Assembly (NCBI GenBank): GCA_943913135.1
Contig: CALTVE010000003.1
Span: 39,100-103,099 of the forward strand
Length of the DNA stretch: 64,000 nucleotides
Direction: 5' to 3'
From: an uncultured Francisella sp.
GTDB lineage: Bacteria > Pseudomonadota > Gammaproteobacteria > Burkholderiales > Neisseriaceae
Numbering within the stretch: the stretch's first letter is position 1; each line of letters opens with the position of its first letter. The position numbers and the translations under genes were made by a program. Shown here piece by piece: positions 8,530-18,779 of the stretch. Under the pieces are notes generated by a model. That model searched no databases. It was not told the origin of the DNA and saw only the letters and a list, made by a program, of their open reading frames with translations.

Positions 8530-9570
8530 TCACTGATTTAAATTAACTTGGCTAAAAAGCTCCTTTAAAGGAGAAAGCATTTGTTCAAAACGTACTTTTA
8601 AGTCAGCTGAGGGGGTTTCCCCCTCTAATGGAAGAACAGCAAGAAGCAAAGCATAGAGTACAGCGATGGGCACTGATCCGGCGCTGATAATCCCGTTTTC
8701 TTTTTGACCGGCTGCTGCTTGGTAGCAGTTATCGGCTGTGCCTTTCAAATTCTGACTACTGTTAACGATCAACGCGCCTTGCTGGTGCGCTTTTTTTATT
8801 GCCTCTTGTAAGCTTTCTGGCAAGGGAAAATTACCGCTGCCAAAACTCTGCAATAACACAGCAGAGCATTTTTGGTTTATTAACAAATGGGTCAGTACGT
8901 TTTCACCGCCAGGGAGGAAAAAGTAATTTAAAAGAGAATCAGGACTGGCAAAAAAAACATTTCCTTTGACTGTCCGCGTTAAATCAAGACAGATAGGCGG
9001 CAAAAGGTGCATTTTTCCCCAACCTGTTTTTTTCTGCCAATGGGCAAGCGGTCCAAAATGAGGTGAATAAAAAGCATCCTGGCCCTGGCTATCTATTTTT
9101 ACCACATCCCAGGCCGAAAAAAGTTTTCCCGCAAATACAACATATACACCCGGCGGTAAAACGGCTGCAGCATGGGTAGCCGCACGCAAATTATCTCCCC
9201 CATCAGAAGAAGGATCACTTAAAGGCAACATGGCCCCGGTTAATACCAAGGCAGCTTTAGGTTTTACAAAATAAATACTCAATGCTGCGGCGCTGTAAGC
9301 CAAAGTATCGGTCCCATGAACTAACACGATTCCTGCTTTTTTCCTGCTTAAATCGCTTAATGTCTTTCCCCACTGGTTCCAATCTTCTGGGTTTAGCATA
9401 CTGGAATCTTTTAAAGAATGGGCATAGACAAGGTCTATACCCTGAAAATCAGCTTCACTCTCTAAAAAATTCTCCAAGACTCCTTTTTGTACTCTGAAAC
9501 CTGCTTGGTCTTTCTTCATACCAATGGTACCGCCGGTGTAGAAAAAGCTTATCCTATTTCTCGTCTTCAT
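8530..9570 (-). CDS. ansA: Type I (cytoplasmic) L-asparaginase
   Basis: The enzyme hydrolyses asparagine to aspartate and ammonia. It has 346 residues, with the first catalytic threonine in FFYTGGTIGMKK, the second in VLVHGTDTLAYSA, and the TGAMLP and GGDNLRAA motifs. There is no signal peptide, which fits the cytoplasmic type I group. It is divergent from the LytTR response regulator and ends 5 nt from the convergent Usp gene. Confidence 0.92.
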   Translation of the reverse strand: MKTRNRISFFYTGGTIGMKKDQAGFRVQKGVLENFLESEADFQGIDLVYAHSLKDSSMLNPEDWNQWGKTLSDLSRKKAGIVLVHGTDTLAYSAAALSIYFVKPKAALVLTGAMLPLSDPSSDGGDNLRAATHAAAVLPPGVYVVFAGKLFSAWDVVKIDSQGQDAFYSPHFGPLAHWQKKTGWGKMHLLPPICLDLTRTVKGNVFFASPDSLLNYFFLPGGENVLTHLLINQKCSAVLLQSFGSGNFPLPESLQEAIKKAHQQGALIVNSSQNLKGTADNCYQAAAGQKENGIISAGSVPIAVLYALLLAVLPLEGETPSADLKVRFEQMLSPLKELFSQVNLNQ

Positions 9571-9620
9571 ATTTTCGTTTATGATGGAGAGGCTTACCCT
9601 TCCTTCTCTGAGAATTGTTT

Positions 9621-11445
<1,825 letters not shown>

Positions 11446-11497
11446 AAGAAATAGTCAGAAAAGCTATCATGCCCGCTTACTGAACGCTTGTTTTATT

Positions 11498-12904
11498 ATG
11501 TTGAAAATATACAACACCCTTACCCGTAAAAAAGAGATCTTTACTCCTCTCAATCATAAACAAGTACGACTTTATGTATGTGGAGTGACGGTCTACGATT
11601 ACTGTCATATTGGCCATGCGCGGGTGATGGTGGTATTTGATATTATCGCGCGTTGGTTGAGAGCAAGCGGCTATTCTTTAGAATATGTACGTAATATCAC
11701 CGATATCGATGACAAGATTATCGCAGTAGCCCAAAAAAATAACGTTCATTACCGTAAGATAGCCGATTGTTTCACCCACACCATGCATGAAGACGCGGCC
11801 GCATTATCGGTGCTCCCCCCTGATCGGGAGCCCCGGGCAACCGAATATATCCCACAAATTATCACTATGATTGCCGCCTTAGTCGATAAAAAGAAAGCCT
11901 ATGTCGCCGCTAATGGAGACGTTTATTACCGGGTAAAAACCTTTCCTGCTTATGGCCAATTATCAGGAAAAAATCCTGATGAACTGCATTCTGGTGAACG
12001 AGTAGAAATTAATACCGCTAAAGAAGATGCTTTGGACTTCGTATTGTGGAAAAGCGCTAAACCAAACGAACCTGCCTGGGATAGTCCTTGGGGTAAGGGG
12101 CGACCTGGCTGGCATATTGAATGTTCGGCGATGAGCGCTGCTTTGCTGGGTGAAACTTTTGATATTCACGGTGGCGGCATGGACTTGGAATTCCCTCATC
12201 ATGAAAACGAGTTGGCACAAAGCTGCGCTGTCATTGATCACTTTGCTTTAAAAACAGAAGGCATAAGGCCCATAAGAAGCCATGTCAAATATTGGATACA
12301 TAATGGCTTTATCCAAATTCGTAATGAAAAAATGTCTAAATCTTTAGGTAATTTTTTCACGATTCGTGAAGTATTAAAGCAATACCCTGCCGAAGCCGTG
12401 CGCTTATTTCTGCTTCGAACCCACTACCGCAGTCCGATTAATTATTCCGATGCCCATCTCCAAGAAGCGAAAAATGCTTTAAATCGACTCTACACCGTAT
12501 TGCGTATGACCTCTCCAGCAAACATTGAGGGGATCGATTATAAAAATAATTCCTACGCCGCTCGCTTCCGCGAAGTAATGGATCAAGATTTTAATACTGC
12601 CGAGGCAATTGCTGTCTTATTTGAACTCGCCAGTGAAATTAATAAAACTCGTGATCATACTCTGGCCGGTTATCTAAAAGCTCTAGCCAGTTTATTAGGG
12701 CTATTACAGCAAGATATAGAAAGCTACTTCCAAGAAGGCCAACAAGCCCTTGATCATCAAGCCATCGAAAAACTAATCGCTCAACGCAACAGCGCTCGCG
12801 CCAAAAAAGATTGGGCACAATCCGATGCCATCCGCGATCAATTATTAAATCAAGGCATCATACTGGAAGATCAAAAAGGAATAACCACCTGGCGAAAGAA
12901 ATAA
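11498..12904 (+). CDS. cysS: Cysteinyl-tRNA synthetase
   Basis: This class I aminoacyl-tRNA synthetase of 468 residues charges tRNA-Cys. The HIGH motif is in [11 protein letters not shown], after the zinc/cysteine-binding Cys in [10 protein letters not shown]. Other zinc ligands are in WHIECSAM and the HHENE motif, and the KMSKS loop is in [12 protein letters not shown]. The end abuts the convergent dnaE stop. Confidence 0.98.
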   Translation: MLKIYNTLTRKKEIFTPLNHKQVRLYVCGVTVYDYCHIGHARVMVVFDIIARWLRASGYSLEYVRNITDIDDKIIAVAQKNNVHYRKIADCFTHTMHEDAAALSVLPPDREPRATEYIPQIITMIAALVDKKKAYVAANGDVYYRVKTFPAYGQLSGKNPDELHSGERVEINTAKEDALDFVLWKSAKPNEPAWDSPWGKGRPGWHIECSAMSAALLGETFDIHGGGMDLEFPHHENELAQSCAVIDHFALKTEGIRPIRSHVKYWIHNGFIQIRNEKMSKSLGNFFTIREVLKQYPAEAVRLFLLRTHYRSPINYSDAHLQEAKNALNRLYTVLRMTSPANIEGIDYKNNSYAARFREVMDQDFNTAEAIAVLFELASEINKTRDHTLAGYLKALASLLGLLQQDIESYFQEGQQALDHQAIEKLIAQRNSARAKKDWAQSDAIRDQLLNQGIILEDQKGITTWRKK

Positions 12905-15900
12905 CTAATTACGATAGCGCCAACGAATATTATTTTCACCTAAAAGTTGGTTTAAACCTTGGTCTAGTTCACTTGATAAATGGATTCGCCAATTATCTAC
13001 CGGTTGATAAATGGCCAGAAGACCTTTGTTTTCATAAAAAAACCGTAGAGGCACCCCCCCCTTTTTCCGATAGGCAGTTAGCAACACCATCAATTTCGGC
13101 CACAAAGAAACACTTTCTTCTTTTAAACGCACATCTAAGCCACACACAAATCGCATTTTGATTTCTTGCTGACGCAACAGTTCTTTGACCACAACTTTCA
13201 ACTGGCTACCATTTTTGCTGTATTCGTTTTCTTGAATGGAGACTCTGCAAAACACTGCCTCATCTTCTCTAAGCGGGCTAGACAAAGTGTGAATGATTTC
13301 TTCCCCAATCGGTATTTCTTGCCCCCCACTTAAGTCTTCTATCGATAGAATATAAAGTTTGCGTCCTGTTTTAGTAATCACTAGGCGGATCTTATGGATA
13401 AAGCCTCCTATCCATGCTTCCTTGGTGGGCCGTAAATCGGCCAGGTTTTGGTGCGGAATTTGTTGCCAAAACGCATCATAGGGACGAAAAGGGTGATCGG
13501 ATAAATAAAAACCCAGAGCACTCTTTTCTAAGGCAAGTTTTTCTTCTAATGGCCAGGGGGTGACATTTTTTAAAGAAATATCCTCTTCTACTTCATTGTT
13601 TAAGTCAAATAGACCTCCTTGAATGCGCTCGTTTTCTTTTTGTTCGGCATACTGCATCGCTAATAAGCGGTTTTCCCACAAAAGAGCACGATTTTTTTCA
13701 GTTTCATCAAAAGCCCCCGCTTTAATCAAAGCTTCTATTACCCGCTTATTGGCTATTTGCGTCCCCACCCGGGCACAAAAATCAAGAAGATTGTGGTAAC
13801 GACCCTTTTTTCTTTCTTCAATCACTACTTCAACCACCCCGTAGCCCATACCTTTAATTGCCCCGAGTCCATAACGCAATTGATTTTCCCCTACGGGTCT
13901 AAACTCATAAACCGATTCATTGATGCTCGGTGGCAATACGTCAATACCGTTGGCATGTGCATCTTCATAAAAGGTATGTAATTGGTCAGTGTTGCTCATT
14001 TCGCTAGTCATGGCCGCGGCGCTAAACACGACTTTGTGGTTGGCTTTTAGCCACGCCGTTTGGTAAGCAATTAAAGCATATGCTGCCGCATGCGACTTAT
14101 TAAAACCATAACCTGCAAAGCGTTCCATATAATGGAAGATCTCTTCGGCCTTTTTGGGATGGATGCCCTTTGTTTTTGCACCAGCAATAAATAAAGCCTT
14201 TTGCTTAGCCATTTCTTCGGGCTTTTTTTTACCCATTGCTCTTCGCAATACATCAGCCCCCCCTAAGGTATAGCCGGCGCAATGTTGTGCCGCCTGCATG
14301 ACTTGCTCTTGATAAACCATGATCCCATAGGTGGGTGCTAAAATCTTTTCTAACGTTGGATGCAAATAGGTAAAATGGGCTCCATGCATCCGGTCGATAA
14401 AATCGGGAATCAAGTCCATAGGCCCCGGGCGATAGAGAGCAACAAAAGCAATCAACTCTTCAAACTGCCGAGGTCTAGCCTTAAAGAGCATATTTTTCAT
14501 TCCCGACGATTCAAACTGAAATACTGCTGTCGTATTGCCCTCTTGAAAAACTTTAAATGTCTTTTCATCATCCAAAGGCAGGGTGCTGACCGATACTTTC
14601 TTACCTTCAGTTTCTTCTACCAGTTTTTCTGCTAAATGAAGTAACGTTAAATTACGTAAACCTAAAAAGTCGAATTTTACTAGTCCTACGGCCTCTACAT
14701 CATCTTTATCAAACATAGAAACCGGCACTGCATCCGGCCCTGAAGCCATATACATGGGGCAAAAATTACTTAATTTTCCCGGTGCAATCAGAACCCCTCC
14801 GGCATGTACGCCCGTATTACGAATTAAATCTTCTAGTTTTAACGCCAGCGTGAGCAATAATTCAGCATTTTCTTTTTTAATCAGCTGCTCAATTGCAGGC
14901 TCAGTTTCCATTGCTCTTTTTAAAGCCATCGGGCGATTAGCTTCTAAAGGAATTAATTTAGAAAGGGTATCGCAAAATCCATAAGGTAATCCAAGCACCC
15001 GGCCCACATCACGCAATACCGCTTTTGAGGACATGGTACCAAAAGTCACGATTTGACTAACCGCTTCTTTACCGTATTTACTGCGCACATAATCAATTAC
15101 CCGGCCACGGTTTTCTTGACAAAAATCGACATCAAAATCAGGCATGGATACCCGTTCTGGATTTAAAAACCGCTCAAAGAAAAGTTGATAGGTGATAGGA
15201 TCTAATTCCGTGATTCCTAGGCTATAGGCCACTAAAGAACCTGCACCTGAGCCACGTCCTGGCCCTACTGGGCATTCATGATTTTTAGCCCAATTGATAA
15301 AGTCGGCGACAATTAAAAAGTAACCAGGAAAACCCATTCGATTGATGATCGCTAGTTCTTCTTCTAAACGTTGCTCATACTGCGATCTTTTCTCAGTTCT
15401 TTCCGCTAATTGGGGAAATAAAAAATTCAACCGCTTTTCTAAACCGTTTTGCGCCGCGTCTTTTAAATAACTTTCTAAGGTTTCCCCTTCTGGCACGGGA
15501 AAAAGCGGCAAATGGGTATCGTATAACTTTAAATCTACCGTACACCGTTTAGCAATTTCACCAGCATTTATCAGGGCGCTTGGAATATCAGCAAACAATG
15601 CTTCCATAACATCAGCTGATAAAAAGTACTGACCCGGGTAAAATGAATGCGGACGCTGCGGGTCTTCTAACACCCCTCCTTGAGTAATACATACTTTTAC
15701 TTCATGTGCTAAAAAGTCTTCCGGATTTAAAAATTCTATAGGATGAGTAGCCACCAACGGTAAATCCAATTCTTTAGCTAAAGCTAAAGAACCATGCAAA
15801 TTGATCTCAATATTTTTTTGTAACCGCTGCATCGCTCTTTGGTTGCTTTCATCGACTCCTGGCAGAGAAACATCAACCCATCGTTGAATCTCTAAATAAA

Positions 15901-16396
15901 AATTATCTTGAAAAATCGCGTTTAATTCACAAGCCAACGCCCGTGCTTTATCTTTTTTACCTTTAATAAAATAATAGCCGACCAAACCTTGTGCTGCTCC
16001 CGAAAGGCAGATTAAATGACCGCCTGTGAGCTTGGTTAAAGCCTGCCAAGAAACCGAAGCCGCTTCCGTGTTTTCTGACTGCAAATAGGCCTCGGTTAAT
16101 AACTCACACAACTGAAGGTAGCCTTGATAATCTTTGGCCAGCAGCAGTAGACTGCTTTTATCTTCGCCATCGCGTGCTTGCATGACAATATCGATGGCAA
16201 ACAGCGGTTTAATTCCCTCTCTACGACAGGCATTATAAAATTTCACCGCTGCAAACATGTTCATTCGATCGCTTAATGCCAGCGCTGGGAAATTCTGACT
16301 TTTTGCATAGGATACGGCATCTTTAATGCGAATAATGCTACTTTCTATCGAATATTCTGAATAAAGCCTTAAAGGAACAAAAGAAGGCTTAAGCAT
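12905..16396 (-). CDS. dnaE: DNA polymerase III alpha subunit
   Basis: This is the catalytic subunit of the replicative polymerase, with 1163 residues, the expected length for DnaE1. The N-terminal PHP domain covers residues 1-270. The polymerase active site includes GPGRGSGAGSLVAY and MPDFDVDFCQENR, with the catalytic aspartates in DFDVD. A helix-hairpin-helix and an OB fold follow toward the C-terminus. It begins directly after the lpxA stop and is the last gene of the long leftward envelope block. In many relatives lpxB and rnhB lie between lpxA and dnaE; here they do not. Confidence 0.98.
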   Translation of the reverse strand: MLKPSFVPLRLYSEYSIESSIIRIKDAVSYAKSQNFPALALSDRMNMFAAVKFYNACRREGIKPLFAIDIVMQARDGEDKSSLLLLAKDYQGYLQLCELLTEAYLQSENTEAASVSWQALTKLTGGHLICLSGAAQGLVGYYFIKGKKDKARALACELNAIFQDNFYLEIQRWVDVSLPGVDESNQRAMQRLQKNIEINLHGSLALAKELDLPLVATHPIEFLNPEDFLAHEVKVCITQGGVLEDPQRPHSFYPGQYFLSADVMEALFADIPSALINAGEIAKRCTVDLKLYDTHLPLFPVPEGETLESYLKDAAQNGLEKRLNFLFPQLAERTEKRSQYEQRLEEELAIINRMGFPGYFLIVADFINWAKNHECPVGPGRGSGAGSLVAYSLGITELDPITYQLFFERFLNPERVSMPDFDVDFCQENRGRVIDYVRSKYGKEAVSQIVTFGTMSSKAVLRDVGRVLGLPYGFCDTLSKLIPLEANRPMALKRAMETEPAIEQLIKKENAELLLTLALKLEDLIRNTGVHAGGVLIAPGKLSNFCPMYMASGPDAVPVSMFDKDDVEAVGLVKFDFLGLRNLTLLHLAEKLVEETEGKKVSVSTLPLDDEKTFKVFQEGNTTAVFQFESSGMKNMLFKARPRQFEELIAFVALYRPGPMDLIPDFIDRMHGAHFTYLHPTLEKILAPTYGIMVYQEQVMQAAQHCAGYTLGGADVLRRAMGKKKPEEMAKQKALFIAGAKTKGIHPKKAEEIFHYMERFAGYGFNKSHAAAYALIAYQTAWLKANHKVVFSAAAMTSEMSNTDQLHTFYEDAHANGIDVLPPSINESVYEFRPVGENQLRYGLGAIKGMGYGVVEVVIEERKKGRYHNLLDFCARVGTQIANKRVIEALIKAGAFDETEKNRALLWENRLLAMQYAEQKENERIQGGLFDLNNEVEEDISLKNVTPWPLEEKLALEKSALGFYLSDHPFRPYDAFWQQIPHQNLADLRPTKEAWIGGFIHKIRLVITKTGRKLYILSIEDLSGGQEIPIGEEIIHTLSSPLREDEAVFCRVSIQENEYSKNGSQLKVVVKELLRQQEIKMRFVCGLDVRLKEESVSLWPKLMVLLTAYRKKGGVPLRFFYENKGLLAIYQPVDNWRIHLSSELDQGLNQLLGENNIRWRYRN

Positions 16397-17173
16397 TTAA
16401 CGCACCACAGGACGCTGCGATTGAACAAAAAATGGTATAAATACCTGCAATTCGGGACGATGCGCCGCTAAATCACTAATCTTTTCTTTCGCTTCTTTTA
16501 GGCTTAACCCCCCTCGGTACAGAAGTTGGTACGCTTTTTTGATATTTGTGATTTGTTCTTCGCTAAAACCCCGTCTTTTTAGACCAATTAAGTTTAGCCC
16601 TGCCGGACGTAATTTATAACCGGCAGCCATCACGTACGGCGGTACGTCTTTATCTACCCGAGCACCAAAAGCAGTCATTGAATGTTCACCTAATTGGCAG
16701 AACTGCAAAACTAAGGTATAGCCCCCTGTTAACGCCCAGTCTTTTACCACCACATGACCTGCTAAGCTTGTGTTATTGGCTAAAATAATATGGCTACCAA
16801 TCCGGCAATCGTGCGCAATATGCACATAAGCCATAATCCAGTTATCATCGCCCACCCAGGTCAGGCCACCGCCACTTTCGGTACCGATATTAATAGTACA
16901 ATTTTCGCGAATAGTGTTGCCATTACCAATGATTAACTGGCTATCTTCGCCGTGATATTTCTTATCCTGTGGCACTCCCCCAATGGCACTGAATGGAAAA
17001 AAAATATTGTTTTCCCCAATAGCGGTACGCCCTTCTATAACCACATGCGATTTAAGTTCGGTTCCCGCTTCTATGCTCACCTGGGGGCCCACCACACAAT
17101 AAGGTCCCACTTTGACAGAATCAGCCAATTGCGCTTTGCGATCGACAATTGCTGTCGGATGTATGTCTACCAT
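16397..17173 (-). CDS. lpxA: UDP-N-acetylglucosamine acyltransferase LpxA
   Basis: LpxA starts lipid A synthesis by transferring a 3-hydroxyacyl chain from ACP to UDP-GlcNAc. The 258-residue left-handed beta-helix protein shows hexapeptide repeats and the catalytic pair in YVHIAHDC (His122 and His125 in E. coli numbering), plus His144 in LAGH. Two key positions differ from E. coli when aligned by hand: the His160 equivalent is Leu (VLQFC), and the acyl-length ruler residue Gly173 is Phe (MTAFGA). A bulky residue there suggests a short acyl chain such as C10, as in Pseudomonas. Confidence 0.95.
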   Translation of the reverse strand: MVDIHPTAIVDRKAQLADSVKVGPYCVVGPQVSIEAGTELKSHVVIEGRTAIGENNIFFPFSAIGGVPQDKKYHGEDSQLIIGNGNTIRENCTINIGTESGGGLTWVGDDNWIMAYVHIAHDCRIGSHIILANNTSLAGHVVVKDWALTGGYTLVLQFCQLGEHSMTAFGARVDKDVPPYVMAAGYKLRPAGLNLIGLKRRGFSEEQITNIKKAYQLLYRGGLSLKEAKEKISDLAAHRPELQVFIPFFVQSQRPVVR

Positions 17174-17180
17174 ACAGTTC

Positions 17181-17648
17181 CTACCTGATATTTTTCTTTA
17201 CACAAGTAAACTTAGCTTGAGCCGCTATTTCATTATCGATATAAGCGATCCCCGAAAACTTACCCACCGACCCTTTTACTTGTTCCACCTTTACTTCTAA
17301 AACCAAAGTGTCTCCCGGTCGCACCGGAGTTTTAAAACGTGCCGATTCAATACTGGCAAAAAAATACAAGCAGTTTTCATCTTTTTCTTCACTTAAAGAA
17401 GCCAGAATCGCCCCTGCTTGTGCCAGGCATTCAACGATTAATACCCCTGGCATCACTCTAAAATAGGGAAAATGGCCTTGAAAATAGGCTTCGTTGGCAC
17501 TGACGTTTTTACGCGCCTTGATGCTTTGACCCACTTCTAATTCGTCGACTTTGTCGATCAGCAAAAAAGGGTAACAGTGAGGAATGACCTTTTCAATATC
17601 TTCAACTCTTAAAGGTAAGTGCCATGCTGGCTGCGGTGTACTGTTCAT
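17181..17648 (-). CDS. fabZ: 3-hydroxyacyl-ACP dehydratase FabZ
   Basis: FabZ dehydrates 3-hydroxyacyl-ACP in fatty-acid elongation and competes with LpxA and LpxD for substrate. This 155-residue hot-dog protein has the catalytic His in FQGHFPYFRVMPGV and the catalytic Glu in LIVECLAQAGAI. The start overlaps the lpxD stop by 4 nt and lpxA follows 7 nt later, indicating translational coupling. Confidence 0.96.
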   Translation of the reverse strand: MNSTPQPAWHLPLRVEDIEKVIPHCYPFLLIDKVDELEVGQSIKARKNVSANEAYFQGHFPYFRVMPGVLIVECLAQAGAILASLSEEKDENCLYFFASIESARFKTPVRPGDTLVLEVKVEQVKGSVGKFSGIAYIDNEIAAQAKFTCVKKNIR

Positions 17649-18688
17649 GTTAGGCTGAGCCTCTCCTTCATGTTCTTTTTTTCTAATTTTTCTAATCTGC
17701 GAACCATTTCTCTAAGCTTTTTAAGATAGATGGCATTACGTCTCCACTCTTGATACTCTTCTAAAGGATAAACGCCTGCATATGCCCCACTGCTTTGATG
17801 AAGCGATTTACTGACAACGCTGGCACCAGCAATAAATGTTTTATCTGCTACTTTAAGGTGTCCACTAAACTTAGCAGCACCTGCAATACGACAGTATTTT
17901 CCGATTATGGTGCTGCCGGCAAAACCTGCCATGGCGGCAATTGCCGTATGCTCTCCTATTTCACAGTTATGCCCTACTTGCACTAAATTATCGATTTTTG
18001 CTCCCCGACGGATACAGGTATTGGTAAAAGTTCCTCGATCAATACACGTATTACTACCAATTTCTACATCATCCTCAATTTCTACTGAGCCAATTTGGGG
18101 AATCTTTTCCCACGCACCTTGATTATTAGCTAAACCAAAGCCATCATCGCCAATCACTGCTCCTGAATGGATTTCCACTCGATCGCCAATCTTTACTCCA
18201 CGGCGTATAGTAACGTGCGGGTGGATTAAACAGTCCCGACCGATTTTAACCCCCTCCTCTATCACTGTTCCAGCAAGAATACGGGTATTTTCACCAATTT
18301 CTACATAGGGACTGATCACAACCTGCGCCCCGATTTCAACTGAAGCTACTAAGGGCGATTCAATCACTGCGCTCGCATGTTTTTTTCCACTAGAATGCGG
18401 GCGAGGATTAAGAAATCGGCTCACTCTCGCCATATATAAATAGGGGTCGGCCGTTAAAATAAATGATAACTCCGGATAATCTTGGTAAGGAAACTTATTG
18501 CCGACAATGAACGAAAGCGCTTTGGACTTTTCTATTAGCATAGAATTTTTATTCGCCGTTAAAAAAGTAAGTGCCCAGGCATCTGCTTTTTGCAAAGGAG
18601 CCACCACCGTAATTTCACGATCCACGCCCTTTAAAGTGCCGCCAAATTTTTCTATCAATTGTGAAAGTAAGTAATGTTCTTTTCCCAC
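17645..18688 (-). CDS. lpxD: UDP-3-O-acylglucosamine N-acyltransferase LpxD
   Basis: LpxD adds the second, N-linked hydroxyacyl chain in lipid A synthesis. It has 347 residues: an N-terminal uridine-binding domain (about 1-100), a long hexapeptide-repeat beta-helix with the catalytic His in KIDNLVQVGHNCEIG, and a C-terminal helix ending in a charged KLEKKNMKE tail. It is separated from bamA by a 91-bp gap containing a terminator hairpin but no skp gene. Confidence 0.96.
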   Translation of the reverse strand: MGKEHYLLSQLIEKFGGTLKGVDREITVVAPLQKADAWALTFLTANKNSMLIEKSKALSFIVGNKFPYQDYPELSFILTADPYLYMARVSRFLNPRPHSSGKKHASAVIESPLVASVEIGAQVVISPYVEIGENTRILAGTVIEEGVKIGRDCLIHPHVTIRRGVKIGDRVEIHSGAVIGDDGFGLANNQGAWEKIPQIGSVEIEDDVEIGSNTCIDRGTFTNTCIRRGAKIDNLVQVGHNCEIGEHTAIAAMAGFAGSTIIGKYCRIAGAAKFSGHLKVADKTFIAGASVVSKSLHQSSGAYAGVYPLEEYQEWRRNAIYLKKLREMVRRLEKLEKKNMKERLSLT

Positions 18689-18714
18689 CCTTGCCCTTTG
18701 CCTCGCCCCTAGTG

Positions 18715-18754
18715 CTTAAAACAAAGGAACCGCGTCTTACAACGAGGTTCCTTT
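18715..18754 (-). terminator. Rho-independent terminator between bamA and lpxD
   Basis: On the minus strand AAAGGAACC (18746-18754) pairs with GGTTCCTTT (18723-18731) around a 14-nt loop, followed by a T-rich run (GTTTTAA). It lies 26 nt after the bamA stop and 35 nt before the lpxD start, so lpxD-fabZ-lpxA-dnaE probably depends on read-through or its own promoter. Confidence 0.7.
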
Positions 18755-18779
18755 AACTTATCAGGAAAAATCGTCCTAT

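Noticed and set aside
13050..13065. C8 tract near the 3' end of dnaE, and a C7 tract near the obgE end
   Set aside because: Both genes are essential and intact; nothing suggests contingency switching.
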